Assembly (NCBI GenBank): GCA_017936025.1
Contig: JAGBGL010000080.1
Span: forward strand, 1 to 7,358
Direction of reading: 5' to 3'
DNA: 7,358 bases
Source of the DNA: Bacillota bacterium
GTDB taxonomy: Bacteria > Bacillota > Clostridia > Peptostreptococcales > Anaerovoracaceae
Below the pieces are notes generated by a model. It was not told where the DNA came from. It saw only the letters and a program-made list of their open reading frames with translations, and ran no database searches. The translations under genes and the position numbers were made by a program. Below are positions 5,735 to 7,358 of the stretch, one piece after another. Numbering within the stretch: position 1 is the stretch's first letter; each line of letters opens with the position of its first letter.

Positions 5735-6976
5735 CTATTTATATAATGGATATTTATCGCACAGTTCTTTTACGATAGCACGAGCTTCTTCCATTGCAGA
5801 TTCTTCTCCCTGGTTATCGATGACCAGAGCGATAGCATCTACAACTCTTCTCACGTCTTCTTCCTTAAAGCCTCTGCTTGTCATAGCAGGCGTTCCCAGT
5901 CTCAGGCCGCTTGTTACGAATGGACTTTCAGGATCGTTCGGAACCGCATTCTTGTTTGTAGTGATGTTTGCTTCATCCAGCAGGTTTTCTGCTTTCTTGC
6001 CTGTGATGCTTTTGTTCATCAGTTTTACCAGGACCAGATGGTTATCTGTGCCGCCGGAAACCAGTTCAAAGCCTTTTTCAGTCAGCGCTTCTGCCAGTGC
6101 CTGCGCATTTCTGATTACCTGTCCCTGATATTCTTTGAATTCAGGTTGTGCCGCCAGTTTGAAGCTGACTGCCTTGGCTGCGATGATGTGTTCCAGAGGA
6201 CCGCCCTGTGTTCCAGGGAAGATAGCCTTATCGATCGCTTTTGCATATTCTTCTCTGCACAGGATCATTCCTCCTCTTGGTCCGCGCAGAGTTTTGTGTG
6301 TAGTTGTTGTCACGATATCTGCGTATTCCATTGGGTTTGGATGATGTCCTGTAGCAACCAGCCCTGCGATGTGAGCCATATCCACCATCAGGATAGCGCC
6401 CACTTCATCGGCGATTTCTCTGAATTTCTTTGTATCGATAGTTCTAGGATATGCGGAAGCACCTGCAACGATCAGCTTTGGCTTGTGCTTCAGCGCCAGT
6501 TCTCTCACATTGTCGAAATCGATCATTTCTGTTTCCGGATCCAGTCCGTAAGAAATGAAGTTGTAGGATTTACCGGACAGATTTACAGGAGAGCCGTGAG
6601 TGAGGTGACCGCCATTTGAAAGGTCCATTCCCAGAACTGTATCTCCGTAGTTCAGTACCGCCTGATATACTGCGATGTTTGCGTTAGCTCCGCAGTGCGG
6701 CTGTACGTTCGCATGGTCTGCACCGAACAGAGCTTTTGCTCTTTCGATAGCCATAGTTTCCACTTCATCTACATGCTCGCATCCGCCGTAATATCTCTTG
6801 CCAGGATATCCTTCGGCGTATTTGTTTGTCAGAGCACTTCCTGCAGCTTCCATGATTTCGTAGTTTACAAAGTTTTCGGAAGCGATCATTTCGATTTTGT
6901 TTTCCTGTCTGTTCATTTCGCGCTTGATAGCGGCACAGATTTCAGGATCTGCTTTTTCAAGGTAGTTGAAATACAT
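5735..6976 (-). CDS. glyA: Serine hydroxymethyltransferase
   Basis: This PLP enzyme interconverts serine plus tetrahydrofolate with glycine plus 5,10-methylene-tetrahydrofolate and is the main one-carbon source in the cytoplasm. Its 413 residues match bacterial GlyA. Landmarks: IASENFV (31-37); YAEGYPGKRYYGG (53-65); NVQPHCGANAN (90-100); HLTHGSP (124-130); VDMAHIAGL (198-206) with Asp199 and His201 at the cofactor; TTTTHKTLRGPRGG (223-236) with Lys228 as the PLP lysine; FPGTQGGP (253-260); and SGLRLGTPA (356-364) with Arg359 for the substrate carboxylate. The loop at 93-100 reads PHCGANAN where most bacterial enzymes have PHSGSQAN. The ATG at 6976 has AAGGAG (6985-6990) 8 bases upstream. The PucR-type gene ends 58 bases before it with no obvious terminator, so they may be co-transcribed or glyA may use the weak promoter at 7005-7033. 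Confidence 0.98.
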   Translation of the reverse strand: MYFNYLEKADPEICAAIKREMNRQENKIEMIASENFVNYEIMEAAGSALTNKYAEGYPGKRYYGGCEHVDEVETMAIERAKALFGADHANVQPHCGANANIAVYQAVLNYGDTVLGMDLSNGGHLTHGSPVNLSGKSYNFISYGLDPETEMIDFDNVRELALKHKPKLIVAGASAYPRTIDTKKFREIADEVGAILMVDMAHIAGLVATGHHPNPMEYADIVTTTTHKTLRGPRGGMILCREEYAKAIDKAIFPGTQGGPLEHIIAAKAVSFKLAAQPEFKEYQGQVIRNAQALAEALTEKGFELVSGGTDNHLVLVKLMNKSITGKKAENLLDEANITTNKNAVPNDPESPFVTSGLRLGTPAMTSRGFKEEDVRRVVDAIALVIDNQGEESAMEEARAIVKELCDKYPLYK

Positions 6977-7004
6977 TTTATTTTCTCCTTTTCATTAATT
7001 CCGT

Positions 7005-7033
7005 CTAATACCTGTAATTTTTCTAAAAACCAA
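7005..7033 (-). promoter_or_regulatory. Weak candidate promoter for glyA
   Basis: On the minus strand TTGGTT (7028-7033) and TATTAG (7005-7010) are spaced by 17 bases, matching consensus at 3/6 and 4/6. The site lies in the 58-base gap between the regulator gene and glyA. The match is weak and could be chance in A/T-rich sequence. Confidence 0.28.
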
Positions 7034-7034
7034 T

Positions 7035-7358
7035 TTAGCTTACCACGCGTTCCAGTCTCTTGAGTGCCAGTGCGATGGTCAGGCCCGGAATAACTCTGTT
7101 TCCTGTTATTTCAACACCTAAAACATCATTTATTCTTTTAAGTCTGTACTGTACCGTATTTGTATGGATTCCCATAAATTCAGCAGTTTTACCGCTGTTC
7201 ATGCCTGCATCAAGAACAAAAGTCTCTAGAGTTTCAAGGAGCTGCTTTCCCTTGTTTTCGCCGGCACCTTTAAATGGTTCCAGTAATTCTGCATAATTCT
7301 TTTTTACATATCCGCCCTGCAGCTGGATATTGATGCAGTTGCTTGCCAGTGCCAGTTC
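7035..7358 (-). CDS. PucR/CdaR-type transcriptional regulator, C-terminal part only
   Basis: The frame is open from the window edge (7358) to a TAA at 7035-7037 and gives the last 107 residues of a larger protein. Residues about 41-84 are a PucR C-terminal helix-turn-helix: LLETLETFVLDAG, then NSGKTAEFMGIHTNTVQYRLKRINDVLG, where HTNTVQYRLKRI is the recognition helix in the family's usual form. The upstream sensor part is outside the window, so the ligand cannot be judged. PucR/CdaR-type proteins control genes such as purine or sugar-diacid use. This gene lies directly upstream of glyA in the same direction, 58 bases apart, with no clear terminator, so it may regulate or be co-transcribed with glyA; both are inferences. 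The domain call is firm. Confidence 0.87.
   Translation of the reverse strand, partial: ELALASNCINIQLQGGYVKKNYAELLEPFKGAGENKGKQLLETLETFVLDAGMNSGKTAEFMGIHTNTVQYRLKRINDVLGVEITGNRVIPGLTIALALKRLERVVS

Noticed and set aside
5600..5737. The frame of glyA continues beyond its stop with few further stops, suggesting a read-through extension or decayed C-terminus
   Set aside because: GlyA already has its normal length and ending, and further stops occur in frame at 5636-5638 and 5600-5602. The openness is explained by G/C-rich composition.
6038..6619. A 193-codon plus-strand open frame opposite glyA
   Set aside because: It is rich in Cys, Ser, Phe and His as expected for antisense of a conserved gene, and has no ribosome binding site or domain.

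Overview
The window looks like a chromosomal segment of a low-to-moderate G+C member of the Bacillota, most likely a Clostridia-type anaerobe. This is inferred from strong AAGGAGG-type ribosome binding sites, a type III pantothenate kinase next to a Dus-family gene, a DUF3048 (YerB-like) lipoprotein and a PucR-type regulator. The genus cannot be read from the sequence. Apart from one small gene at 476-697, everything is on the minus strand, so the genes are read from high to low coordinates.

Layout in order of transcription: the C-terminal HTH of a PucR/CdaR-type regulator (7035-7358, cut by the window edge); glyA, serine hydroxymethyltransferase (5735-6976); a 184-base highly structured intergenic region (5551-5734); a DUF997/YhdT-like small membrane protein (5239-5550) overlapping a PanF-like sodium/pantothenate symporter (3756-5246); coaX, type III pantothenate kinase (2911-3699), behind a near-consensus promoter lying across the panF stop; a DusB-like tRNA-dihydrouridine synthase (1880-2836); and a DUF3048 lipoprotein (741-1856). 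A bidirectional terminator at 674-727 closes this block. To its left is a more A/T-rich segment with two divergent small genes: an XRE-type regulator on the plus strand (476-697) and a truncated two-pass membrane protein on the minus strand (1-333).

The clearest functional theme is coenzyme A supply: PanF imports pantothenate and CoaX phosphorylates it in the first committed step to CoA. GlyA makes glycine and 5,10-methylene-tetrahydrofolate; its link to the pantothenate genes may be only positional. Dus modifies tRNA, and the DUF3048 lipoprotein has no established role.

I see no new multi-gene system: no CRISPR array, transposase, phage gene, toxin-antitoxin pair, rRNA or tRNA. The best candidates for something undescribed are non-coding or accessory: (1) the structured leader before the DUF997-panF pair, where two G/C-rich pairings compete for the same bases; (2) the A/T-rich XRE/membrane-protein pair with a palindrome over a possible promoter; (3) the nested bidirectional terminator that contains the XRE stop codon.
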